A DNA stretch of 64,000 nucleotides from Algoriphagus marinus (lineage in GTDB: Bacteria; Bacteroidota; Bacteroidia; Cytophagales; Cyclobacteriaceae), in contig NZ_MSPQ01000008.1 of assembly GCF_001936475.1 (NCBI RefSeq), positions 1 to 64,000 on the forward strand, given 5' to 3'. Below the pieces are notes generated by a model that saw only the letters and a program-made list of their open reading frames with translations, searched no databases and had not been told where the DNA came from. The translations under genes were made by a program, and so were the position numbers. This document shows positions 44,084 to 53,298 of the stretch, piece after piece. Numbering within the stretch: position 1 is the first letter of the stretch; the number at the start of each line of letters is the position of its first letter.

Positions 44084-44860
44084 TCAATGACCTGAAAGTT
44101 GTGACGAGGAACCTTGGTCTAAAAACAATTGATAATTGGGGTGACTTTGAAGTATCGAAGCAGGATGATCAGGAGTAATTGGACCTTCTACACAGTTTTT
44201 GATTGCCAAGGCTTTTCGGGTATCCGGTACGGAACAAATAATAGCTTTTGATTTCATGATTTGCCGAATAGACATGCTGATTGCCTGTTGAGGAACAACT
44301 TCTAAGCTGGGAAACCAACCCTCTCCCAACTGCTGCATTCGGCATGCATGGTCGAGATCCACCAGGATATAGGGTTTTTCTGTTTCAAAATCAGCTGGAG
44401 GATCATTGAAAGCAAGATGCCCGTTTTCCCCAATTCCCACAAAAGCCACATCAATTGGATGCTTACTAATCAATTCACCCAAACGATTACATTCTTCCTC
44501 TGGATTCACTTCCCCGTTGATTAAATGATAGGCCTTCAATTGCGGTAAATGATTGAAAAATCGCTCCATCAAATACTTTCTAAAACTTGCCGGATGGGTA
44601 ATCGGCAGACCTAAATATTCATCCAAATGGAATACGGTCACCTTGGACCAGTCAATATCTTTTTCAGCAAGCAATTGCTTTAAGGTCTCAAATTGGCTGG
44701 TGCCTGTGGCTAGGATGATATTGGCATAACCTTGTTTTTGGATTGCTTCCCGGATTAAGTTGGCACCTTCATTTCCGGCTAATTTTCCTAATTCCTCGGG
44801 ATTTTGACAAATGCTTCGATTCATAGAATCAGTTTTTTCAGGGGTGATTTTTAATACCAC
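44084..44860 (-). CDS. nagB: Glucosamine-6-phosphate deaminase
   Basis: Cytosolic aldose-ketose isomerase/deaminase of 258 aa that converts glucosamine-6-phosphate to fructose-6-phosphate and ammonia. The general-base segment [10 protein letters not shown], the [14 protein letters not shown] motif and a phosphate-binding [11 protein letters not shown] turn are visible. The C-terminal lid is shorter and unlike the allosteric E. coli NagB, so it may be the non-allosteric form. It is first of the amino-sugar operon. The ATG at 44860 is used; M13 is an alternative. No nag-type repressor gene was seen in the window. Confidence 0.9.
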   Translation of the reverse strand: MVLKITPEKTDSMNRSICQNPEELGKLAGNEGANLIREAIQKQGYANIILATGTSQFETLKQLLAEKDIDWSKVTVFHLDEYLGLPITHPASFRKYLMERFFNHLPQLKAYHLINGEVNPEEECNRLGELISKHPIDVAFVGIGENGHLAFNDPPADFETEKPYILVDLDHACRMQQLGEGWFPSLEVVPQQAISMSIRQIMKSKAIICSVPDTRKALAIKNCVEGPITPDHPASILQSHPNYQLFLDQGSSSQLSGH

Positions 44861-44941
44861 TCAAATTATCGAAATAATTTTGAAACTAGGTTAGATGACA
44901 AATTTCCCAATTGTTATAGCCTAGACTTCGTTGGAAAAAGC

Positions 44942-45553
44942 TTAGGGGGATAGCTTTTCAGCTTCTCCACTATCCAACTCCACAATAATTTCATTTTTCC
45001 GATTTATCACTTCAAATGGAGGATTATATCCCAAAAAGTAAAATCGATTGGTGTACTCAATTCCTTCAGCCACAAGAGCCGCAATTAGTTTTTGTTTATT
45101 CTGTTCTATTTTTTCATCAGTAGCCCAACCGCCAAAAGTGAGAGCAGCGACAGTTTTTGCGGGTTCTTCTCGAAACTCGATCTGAGATTGGTTCGGCTGA
45201 GGAAGTGTTTCTTTGTTGAATTTCTTTGGAACCATAAACATCATGGTCATCGAGTCTTCCAAAGACATAGCCACTGGAGATGTCATAGCTATCTTCTCAT
45301 TGCTTTTATTTCCACCAAAAATATATCCTGCCAAAATAGAAAATCCTTTGCTGGATGATTCTTTATATTTATTTCCTGAGAGTTTGACGGAAGTGAATAA
45401 GCTTGCTTCATAGCTACGAATCTCAAAGTCTTCATATTTCTTGTTGACCTTGTATGGATAAGTTTCAATATTCTCTTGACTTCTCATCGCAAAAAGTTGG
45501 ATCACGATAAATATCAAAATAATTACTCCGATTATGATTAAGGCGATTTTCAT
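44942..45553 (-). CDS. SOUL-family heme-binding-like protein
   Basis: Protein of 203 aa with an N-terminal membrane anchor (about 3-23, ALIIIGVIILIFIVIQLFA) followed by a SOUL/HBP domain: YEDFEIRSYEASLFTSV at about 40-56, GFSILAGYIFGGNKSNEKIAMTSPVAM at about 71-97 and a FWATDEK-like FGGWATDEKI segment near 140-149. Vertebrate SOUL proteins bind heme; bacterial ones are poorly known. It would face the periplasm. It is not linked to the nag genes by a short gap or overlap and probably has its own promoter. Confidence 0.85.
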   Translation of the reverse strand: MKIALIIIGVIILIFIVIQLFAMRSQENIETYPYKVNKKYEDFEIRSYEASLFTSVKLSGNKYKESSSKGFSILAGYIFGGNKSNEKIAMTSPVAMSLEDSMTMMFMVPKKFNKETLPQPNQSQIEFREEPAKTVAALTFGGWATDEKIEQNKQKLIAALVAEGIEYTNRFYFLGYNPPFEVINRKNEIIVELDSGEAEKLSP

Positions 45554-45823
45554 TTTTGGGGATTTGGGTTGTAACTAATTTCGTTGCTTGTGATTTCCAG
45601 TTACTTATTTTAGTCTAAGGATTATTTTACCCAATTCGTTTCATTTTTTATTCGGCTTTAATTCTCCTCTGTTTATTCTTACAAATTATCCTAAAAAAAA
45701 CGCATTCCTTTTGCTCATCAAAAGAGTTGTAAGAGTTTTTCCTCTAATAATGAAAATCGCACTTTAATCAGTTTTGGATTGCATAAACCTTAACTTGTAA
45801 GTTTTTAAGGCTTGAATCAGGTT

Positions 45824-46840
<1,017 letters not shown>

Positions 46841-46902
46841 TTATTCCTAAGGAGATGGATTTGGTAAAATATTTTCTTTCCTAATTGTTCTGGTTCATTA
46901 GT

Positions 46903-47805
46903 CTAAATAGATTTCCTGAAAACGGTAGGACTTATTTCGAGGTGCTTTTTGAAGAAATTATTGAAATGGGTGACTTCGGTAAAACCGAGTGCATAAGCTA
47001 TTTCTCCTACATTCCAGTTGGTATGCCGGAGCAGAACTTTTGATTCCTGCAAAACACGTTCTGCAATAATCTGTGTGGTGGTTTTAGAAGTAGAAGCCTT
47101 TACTGCCCGATTCAGGTGATTTACATGAACATTTAATCGGTCCGCAAAATCTGAAGCGCTTCTCAAGCTAACTGATTGATGAGAATCATCAATGGGAAAT
47201 TGCCGCTCCAGAAGTTCAACAAAAAGCATGGAAATCCGCTGAGATGCATTGATTGGTTTATCTTCAAGTGCGCTGGATGGTTCCAGTTTCAACGCAAAAT
47301 GAAGTATTTCGAAAATCTGATTTCGAATGCTATCAAATTTATATTTATAGCCGGAATTGAATTCTGTTTCCATCTTTTCAAAGAGCGCTTCGACTTCAAT
47401 TAATTGCGCATCGCTAAGCTCATAAATATGGTTTCCGCTGGGTTGAAAAACTTCATATTCTCCGAACTGTCCAAATTGATGAAAGAATTGGGAATTGAAA
47501 ACACAATACACTCCCTCCCGAATTTGATCCAAATGTTCCCATTTATACGGGATTTGTGGATTGGAAAAAGACAGCGCCTGTTTTTTAACTTCTACTACTT
47601 TATCAGCATAATGAACCCTACCGCTGCCTTTAACCAGCATGACTTTATAAAAATCTCTTCTCCGATAAGGGATCACAGTAGGTTTTCCTTCCACATAAGG
47701 TTCATGATGAAAAAGATTGAAATGGCCAATATCTTTCTTTAGGTCTTCAGGAAGCCATTCAAACTTTCGTTTGTAAAATTCTTCTAAGGATTCAATGCTT
47801 TTCAT
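46903..47805 (-). CDS. AraC-family transcriptional regulator
   Basis: DNA-binding regulator of 300 aa. An N-terminal cupin-like sensor (about 15-160, with RVHYADKVVEVKKQALSFSNPQIPYKWE) is followed by a C-terminal double HTH (about 195-298): RLNVHVNHLNRAVKASTSKTT and VGEIAYALGFTEVTHFNNFFKKHLEISPTVFR, the classic AraC signature with the GF..HFNNFFK motif. The gene for an aldo/keto reductase follows in the same direction, so it is the likely target. The inducer is unknown. Confidence 0.9.
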   Translation of the reverse strand: MKSIESLEEFYKRKFEWLPEDLKKDIGHFNLFHHEPYVEGKPTVIPYRRRDFYKVMLVKGSGRVHYADKVVEVKKQALSFSNPQIPYKWEHLDQIREGVYCVFNSQFFHQFGQFGEYEVFQPSGNHIYELSDAQLIEVEALFEKMETEFNSGYKYKFDSIRNQIFEILHFALKLEPSSALEDKPINASQRISMLFVELLERQFPIDDSHQSVSLRSASDFADRLNVHVNHLNRAVKASTSKTTTQIIAERVLQESKVLLRHTNWNVGEIAYALGFTEVTHFNNFFKKHLEISPTVFRKSI

Positions 47806-47940
47806 GTGTTTATAATTTGCTTTTCAATTGTCACATGGAATGCCTTGGATAATCATCCTCCTGATTGAGAACTTTTCTCATGGGCATTTCATGTTATGAA
47901 ATTTACAATATTCAAATAAATCTATCCACAGCTCTCTCAT

Positions 47941-48720
47941 TTACTTCTTTTTCAACTCATTCTTGAAAGAATAGGTCAGACTGATATTCCAATCGAGGTT
48001 TCCAGAATTAATATTGGTATCAATTCCCTTATTCATCATCGAGGAGATAGAAAACGGGAATTTTTTGTGAGCCAGTGTCAGGTTTTGCGCGACATAGACA
48101 CCATCCGTGCCATCGATATTCATGTAATAGAGCTCAGGATTCCAATTCAGATATACCTGCTCTGAAATCCTAATATCCCGGACTCCAAGCTGTAGTGATA
48201 TAAAATGAGTGTTTTTGGATTGGCCTTCTTTCTCTAAACCTCTTCCATAGATATAATAGGTACCAATACTTAGGCGGTTTGAGACTTTGAATGATGTGGT
48301 CAATTCAGGAGTGAAAAAACGCTGAGCATAAAGCTCTTCTTTCATCACTCCATTATAATCCACTTGGCGAGTACGGAAGGCAATAGCAGGTAAATGAACT
48401 CCAGCTCTTACCAGCCATCGGTCACTTTTGATCACTTTGTAGCGCCAGATAAAAATAAATGACCAAGGTCTTAGCCCGTCCAGATCAAAGCGGAACTGTG
48501 GGTCAAAACTAAAGCGATTACCTCCAATGGAAAGGGTGGCAATTGCTGCTGGCTTTCCCAAGTTGAAGGTGGGAATGAAGGAAAACCCATTATTTGAGAC
48601 ACTTACATTCCCATCGAAATGAAAACTTTTGGTAGAATCAGCCTCTTGAGAAAAGACTGAGAAAGATGAAAATACAAGCAGCACGAATACGAAAAGCTGA
48701 AGAAATCTTTTTTGCATCAT
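47941..48720 (-). CDS. Outer-membrane-type hypothetical protein
   Basis: Exported protein of 259 aa. The signal peptide is clear (about 1-25, LQLFVFVLLVFSSFSVFSQ). The mature part is built of alternating hydrophobic/polar strands with aromatic ends, including FRFDLDGLRPWSFIFIWRYKVI, WLVRAGVHLPAIAF, LSIGTYYIYGRG and a final WNISLTYSFK, as in an eight- to ten-strand outer-membrane barrel. I do not recognise a named family. It lies in a set of short minus-strand genes without operon overlap. Confidence 0.72.
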   Translation of the reverse strand: MMQKRFLQLFVFVLLVFSSFSVFSQEADSTKSFHFDGNVSVSNNGFSFIPTFNLGKPAAIATLSIGGNRFSFDPQFRFDLDGLRPWSFIFIWRYKVIKSDRWLVRAGVHLPAIAFRTRQVDYNGVMKEELYAQRFFTPELTTSFKVSNRLSIGTYYIYGRGLEKEGQSKNTHFISLQLGVRDIRISEQVYLNWNPELYYMNIDGTDGVYVAQNLTLAHKKFPFSISSMMNKGIDTNINSGNLDWNISLTYSFKNELKKK

Positions 48721-48938
48721 TTTGAGATAATTGATGATACAAAGAAACTTGCTCCTCTGCCGTATTTTTAATAGTATTCAAATCAATACTTACGATTTTC
48801 AAACAATTGAAATTTAAGCTGCATAGTTGTAGTTTGACATTGCCAATCATATTCCGTGCTCAATTTTTTACTTCAGAATTTGAGGAGCTTAGCCTATTAA
48901 AAAATCCTACATCTATAATCATAAATCGGCAATCCCGA

Positions 48939-49433
48939 TTACCATCCCCATGTCCCTGGAGCGCCTTTAAATGGGCCAACGATGTCAGAAGTGATCCAGC
49001 CTCCGTAAAAATCCCCTTCCTGAGCCTGTACTTTTTCATCATTCACAAAGCAGGCATCCATATGGTGGGCGTAGACGGATACCGTATTTTTTAGCTGTGG
49101 ATATCCTTTGTTTGGATTTAAGTAGCCCCAAGCTGACCTTGAAGCTGTTTTGCCCCCTACTCGGATATCATAGTAGTTGGCCGCGCCTTTCCATTCACAA
49201 AAAGAATAACCGGGAACGGGAATCAACATGCCTTCTTTGAAAGTATCCATTGGAATATAATAAGTTGGTGGATGACTGGTTTCTAAAATTCGAAAGGATC
49301 GATTCGTGTCTAGAATGATTTCTCCATTAAATACTATTCGAAGGTGCTTTCTGCATTCTTCCAGTCTTGGTGGACGTGGATAGTCCCAGACTGATTCCTG
49401 ACCTGGTTTGGGTTTGATGGGCTTGACGGACAT
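48939..49433 (-). CDS. DUF427-domain protein
   Basis: Protein of 164 aa of the DUF427 family. Signatures: TYYIPMDTFKEGML near 57-70, GYSFCEWKGAANYYDI near 75-90 and SAWGYLNPN near 99-107. DUF427 folds resemble small beta barrels; the function is not established, though members often sit next to FAD or redox genes. Here a flavin monooxygenase gene is directly upstream (gap 71 bp, same strand). No signal peptide. Confidence 0.85.
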   Translation of the reverse strand: MSVKPIKPKPGQESVWDYPRPPRLEECRKHLRIVFNGEIILDTNRSFRILETSHPPTYYIPMDTFKEGMLIPVPGYSFCEWKGAANYYDIRVGGKTASRSAWGYLNPNKGYPQLKNTVSVYAHHMDACFVNDEKVQAQEGDFYGGWITSDIVGPFKGAPGTWGW

Positions 49434-49504
49434 GTCTGTTCAACCTAGCTCCCCCACTTTTGTTATCAAATATTTCTCTCAAAAAGTGCATTTAAATCTC
49501 CGAT

Positions 49505-50977
49505 TTAGGACTTAGGCGTAAACTTTAAGGCTTGATCCCGTATAGGTCCAAATCGAGTGGTAAGCATATCAACAAGGTAATTTTGGTAAACGCGCCATGG
49601 ACGCTTAGAACCTTGCTTCGGTAGCTCATTTTCAGCACGGGTGATGTATCCCGAGCTTAGATTCAGAAAATTCTCTTCGCTCTCGATCTTGCCAGATTTT
49701 GGAGTCACAACTTCAAACCCATTCTTATCCATGTATTTTAAGATTTTGCATAGGTAATTGGCCGTCAGATCTACTTTTAAAGTCCAAGAAGCATTGGTAT
49801 AACCAAAGCAATAAATAAGATTAGGTAAATTACTTACCATCATTCCTTTATAAATATAAGACTCACTGACTTTAACTTGAATATTATTCACCGAAAGTTG
49901 CGCACCACCAAGCAATTGAATTTTCAATCCTGTGGCCAAGACGATAAGATCTGCTTCGATGAATTCCCCGTTTTTCATTTGGACTCCATTCTCAGAAAAA
50001 TGCGAAATTTCGCCAGTTACGACATGGGCATCCCCCTTATTAATGCTCGTGAAAAAATTCCCGTCAGGTACCACACAGAGTCTTTGATCCCAAGGATTAT
50101 AACTCGGATTAAAATGCTTTTCTACTGGGTATCCGTCGGGAAGTTGTTTAGCTGCTGCATTCATGATTATTTTTTTCATGAATTTTGGGAAAGCTTTCGA
50201 AAACCCAAAAGAAGCCATAGAAAGCAGAATATTTGTACTTCGGGTCAGACGATATGCCCAACTATTCGGTAAAACTTTTTTTAGAAAAGCAAACTGACCA
50301 TTCCGATTGGGAAGATTCATCACGTAGGTTGGAGAGCGCTGAATCATCGTGACTTGCTTAGCCCCTTGATTCGCAAGGCTGGGAACCAAGGTAATTGCAG
50401 TAGCCCCACTTCCAATGACTGCGATTTTCTGATTGGAAAAGTCCAGGTTTTTTGGCCAGAATTGAGGCAAAATGATCTTTCCCTGGTATAGTTCTTCCCC
50501 TTTAAATTTTGGGCGGTGTGCCTCTTGATAATTGTAATATCCAGTGCAAATGCTCAAAAAACGGCTTTTTAGAACTTTTAGTCCTTCGGGTGAATCTACT
50601 TGTAGACTCCAACATTTCTCTTCATCAGACCAGTTGGAGCTGAGCATTTTATGCTTGAAAGAAATAAGCTGATCTAATTTATTTTCCTTCACAGTCTGCT
50701 CAAGGTACTTTAGGATTTTATCCCCACTGGAGAGGGACTGAGGGTCATTCCAAGGCTTAAACCTGAAACCAAAAGTGAACATATCTGAATCTGATCGGAT
50801 TCCAGGATACTGGAAAAGAGACCAAGTCCCTCCGATGGAATCCCTAGCTTCAAGGATTAAAACTCGCTTTTCGGGACATTTTTTCTGAAGCCAATAAGCC
50901 ATTCCGATACCAGAAATACCTGCTCCAACTATGATGATATCGTAAGTGGCCTGGGTTGTTGAGGAATGATGCATCAT
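49505..50977 (-). CDS. FAD-dependent monooxygenase (Baeyer-Villiger/EtaA-like)
   Basis: Flavin monooxygenase of 490 aa. The FAD Rossmann motif IIVGAGISGIGMAYWLQ lies at 15-31, followed by GGTWSLFQYPGIRSDSDMFTFGFRFKPW, typical of the EtaA/BVMO branch. A second NADPH Rossmann motif, IAVIGSGATAITLVPSL, starts near 184. The fingerprint before it (FKGEELYQGKIILPQFWP, 157-174) is a degenerate form of the BVMO FxGxxxHxxxW(P/D) motif, with Tyr in the place of His, so true Baeyer-Villiger activity is uncertain. It would oxidise a ketone or heteroatom using NADPH and O2. The DUF427 gene follows. Confidence 0.87.
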   Translation of the reverse strand: MMHHSSTTQATYDIIIVGAGISGIGMAYWLQKKCPEKRVLILEARDSIGGTWSLFQYPGIRSDSDMFTFGFRFKPWNDPQSLSSGDKILKYLEQTVKENKLDQLISFKHKMLSSNWSDEEKCWSLQVDSPEGLKVLKSRFLSICTGYYNYQEAHRPKFKGEELYQGKIILPQFWPKNLDFSNQKIAVIGSGATAITLVPSLANQGAKQVTMIQRSPTYVMNLPNRNGQFAFLKKVLPNSWAYRLTRSTNILLSMASFGFSKAFPKFMKKIIMNAAAKQLPDGYPVEKHFNPSYNPWDQRLCVVPDGNFFTSINKGDAHVVTGEISHFSENGVQMKNGEFIEADLIVLATGLKIQLLGGAQLSVNNIQVKVSESYIYKGMMVSNLPNLIYCFGYTNASWTLKVDLTANYLCKILKYMDKNGFEVVTPKSGKIESEENFLNLSSGYITRAENELPKQGSKRPWRVYQNYLVDMLTTRFGPIRDQALKFTPKS

Positions 50978-51037
50978 GGAATCAAATTATGAAAAAAAGC
51001 TGTGCAATAAGAGACACTCTTTGTAAATCTGCATGCT

Positions 51038-51045
51038 TACTTTTG
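51038..51045 (+). promoter_or_regulatory. Possible -7 promoter element of glnS
   Basis: TACTTTTG matches the Bacteroidota -7 consensus TAnnTTTG and lies 65 bp upstream of the glnS ATG. A TTTG at 51020-51023 is closer than the usual -33 spacing, so the match is only partial. A second TAnnTTTG-like string (51085-51092) is nearer the start. Confidence 0.3.
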
Positions 51046-51109
51046 AATTCCTAAATTGCAGGCTCGATATTCTCAATTTTGCCTTAATTTTGAAATTCAA
51101 TTTCTATCC

Positions 51110-53170
51110 ATGACAGAAGAAAACTCATCACTGAATTTTATCGAACAAATTATAGCCGACGATTTGGCAGCGGGCCTTTCGCCGGACAAGCTTCGTTTTC
51201 GATTTCCACCTGAGCCAAATGGCTATCTACATATTGGTCATGCAGCTTCTATTTGTCTAAATTTTGGTTTAGGCGAAAAACATAATGCACCGGTCAATCT
51301 TCGATTTGACGATACCAATCCTGCCAAAGAAGAGCAGGAATATGTTGATGCTATTAAAAGAGATATTCAATGGCTTGGTTTCAAATGGGCGGTTGAATGT
51401 TACTCATCTGACTATTTTCAGCAGCTCTATGATTGGGCGATTCAATTGATTAAAGAAGGAAAAGCCTATGTGGATGGTCAATCTGCCGAAGCTATGGCGG
51501 AGCAAAAAGGGACTCCAAGTACACCAGGCGTAGCTGGTCCATTCCGTGATTTATCGGTTGAAGAGAACCTTGATTTATTCCAGCGAATGAAGGATGGGGA
51601 ATTTGAGCAGGGAAGCTATGTGCTTCGAGCGAAAATTGATATGGCTTCACCGAATATGCTGATGCGAGATCCGATTCTTTATCGGGTTGTCAAAAAAGCG
51701 CATCACCGGACTGGAACCGACTGGTGTATCTATCCAATGTATGATTGGACTCATGGAGAGTCTGATTACATCGAACAAATTTCTCATTCCATCTGTACGT
51801 TGGAGTTTAAAATGCACAGGGAATTGTACGATTGGTTTTTGGATCAGATCATCGATCCTGCGAAGCTAAGACCGATTCAACGGGAATTTGCAAGGAGAAA
51901 TTTGAGCTATACTGTGATGAGTAAGCGAAAGCTTTTGGAATTAGTACAAAGCAAGACTGTATCGGGTTGGGATGATCCTCGAATGCCAACTATTTCCGGA
52001 CTTAGGAGAAGGGGCTATACCCCAGAATCAATCCGTAATTTCAGTGATCTTTCAGGCATCTCGAAGCGTGATAGCGTTACCGATGTTTCCTTATTGGAAT
52101 ATTGTATTCGAGAAGACTTGAATAAAGTTGCTACTCGGGTAATGGGGGTTTTGGATCCTGTCAAATTAGTAATTACCAATTATCCAGCAGGGAAAACTGA
52201 ACTCTTGGATTCCGAAAATAATCCAGAGGATCCGAACTCAGGGACACATGAACTTCCATTCTCCGGGGAATTGTATATCGAGCGGGAAGATTTCAAAGAA
52301 GCCGCAGGATCCAATTTCTTTCGATTGACATTGGGAAATGAAGTTCGTCTGAAAAGCGCTTACATCATCAAAGGAGAATCTGTGGTGAAAGATGTGGAAG
52401 GTAATATATTAGAAATTCATTGTACTGCTGACTTGGATTCAAGATCAGGTTCTGGTACCGAAGCGAGCACAAGAAAAGTAAAAGGAACACTTCATTGGGT
52501 ATCTATCCAACATGCAATCACTGCTGAAGTGCGGGAATATGATCGTTTGTTTTTGGACGAAGCACCAGACTCTCATGAAGACAGGAATTTCATGGAATTT
52601 GTAAATCCTGATTCTTTGAAAATCATTTCAAAAGCATATTTAGAGCCGTTTTTGGCTGATGCCAAAGTCGGCGATAAGTTCCAGTTTCAACGATTGGGAT
52701 ATTTTACGCTCGATAAAGATTCATCGGCAGACAAGCTTGTCTTCAATAAAACTGTAGGCTTGCGGGACTCTTGGGCTAAGCAAAAGCCAGCACCTGCTGC
52801 TCAACAAAACCCTTCAAATTCCCAGAAAAGCAATCCAAAACCATCACAAGATCAGCAAGTGCGATCTGCAATCAATGAGATTCAGAAAATAGCTAAAAAG
52901 TACACAAACCTTTCTGGAGATAAATTGGCTGCTGCCCGTGCAGATATTGCCCGATTGGCTGAAGAGGTAAGCTATGAAGAGTTGGAGCCTTTGTTCCAGA
53001 CTGCGGCCAAAAAAGTCGGAACCCGAATCGGTGTGATGATTACCCTCGGTGTTTTATTGAATAAAGGTCAAGCCCGGAATTCAGTGATAGAAGCCTTTGT
53101 TGCTGCGGGATTGTCGGATGAAAACGAATTGCTGGTAGAAGAGGCGAAAGCAGTTAGCAGTTTACAGTAG
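51110..53170 (+). CDS. glnS: Glutamine--tRNA ligase with C-terminal extension
   Basis: Class I aminoacyl-tRNA synthetase of 686 aa from the ATG at 51110 (MTEENSS); an ATG at 51056 adds 18 residues of poor quality. The catalytic core has FPPEPNGYLHIGHA (HIGH at 41-44) and VMSKRKL (KMSKS-type, about 269-275), then the two anticodon-binding beta barrels. A P/Q/S-rich linker (about 555-585) leads to a helical tail (about 585-680), including VGTRIGVMITLGVLLNKGQARNSVIEAFVAAG. The tail is appended as in the GlnRS/YqeY-type fusions of Bacteroidota. The last few residues (AVSSLQ) and the TAG stop are encoded by a tandem heptamer array. Confidence 0.93.
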   Translation: MTEENSSLNFIEQIIADDLAAGLSPDKLRFRFPPEPNGYLHIGHAASICLNFGLGEKHNAPVNLRFDDTNPAKEEQEYVDAIKRDIQWLGFKWAVECYSSDYFQQLYDWAIQLIKEGKAYVDGQSAEAMAEQKGTPSTPGVAGPFRDLSVEENLDLFQRMKDGEFEQGSYVLRAKIDMASPNMLMRDPILYRVVKKAHHRTGTDWCIYPMYDWTHGESDYIEQISHSICTLEFKMHRELYDWFLDQIIDPAKLRPIQREFARRNLSYTVMSKRKLLELVQSKTVSGWDDPRMPTISGLRRRGYTPESIRNFSDLSGISKRDSVTDVSLLEYCIREDLNKVATRVMGVLDPVKLVITNYPAGKTELLDSENNPEDPNSGTHELPFSGELYIEREDFKEAAGSNFFRLTLGNEVRLKSAYIIKGESVVKDVEGNILEIHCTADLDSRSGSGTEASTRKVKGTLHWVSIQHAITAEVREYDRLFLDEAPDSHEDRNFMEFVNPDSLKIISKAYLEPFLADAKVGDKFQFQRLGYFTLDKDSSADKLVFNKTVGLRDSWAKQKPAPAAQQNPSNSQKSNPKPSQDQQVRSAINEIQKIAKKYTNLSGDKLAAARADIARLAEEVSYEELEPLFQTAAKKVGTRIGVMITLGVLLNKGQARNSVIEAFVAAGLSDENELLVEEAKAVSSLQ

Positions 53171-53237
53171 ACAGTATTACAGTAGGCAGTTAGCAGTATT
53201 ACAGTAGACAGTATTACGGTAGGCAGGCAGTTAGCAG
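53150..53237 (+). repeat. Heptameric array covering the glnS stop codon
   Basis: Tandem units of TTAGCAG/TTTACAG/TAGACAG type, organised as a 36-bp unit (53150-53185), a 37-bp unit (53186-53222) and a partial third unit to about 53237. The two full units differ by one inserted A and a few substitutions. The array begins inside glnS and supplies its TAG stop (53168-53170). Confidence 0.8.
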
Positions 53238-53250
53238 ATATAATTTAGAA

Positions 53251-53282
53251 AAACGCTCGTTGAAATAAATCAACGAGCGTTT
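53251..53282. terminator. Bidirectional terminator between glnS and the cyclase gene
   Basis: Thirteen-base perfect stem AAACGCTCGTTGA / TCAACGAGCGTTT (53251-53263 and 53270-53282), 6-nt loop, with T runs on both strands. It lies between the convergent glnS and adenylate cyclase genes. Confidence 0.88.
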
Positions 53283-53298
53283 TTTTAATCTAGTCTTC

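Noticed and set aside
53150..53237. Tandem repeats considered as a CRISPR array
   Set aside because: Units are 7 bp (grouped to 36-37 bp) without unique spacers and no cas gene is near.
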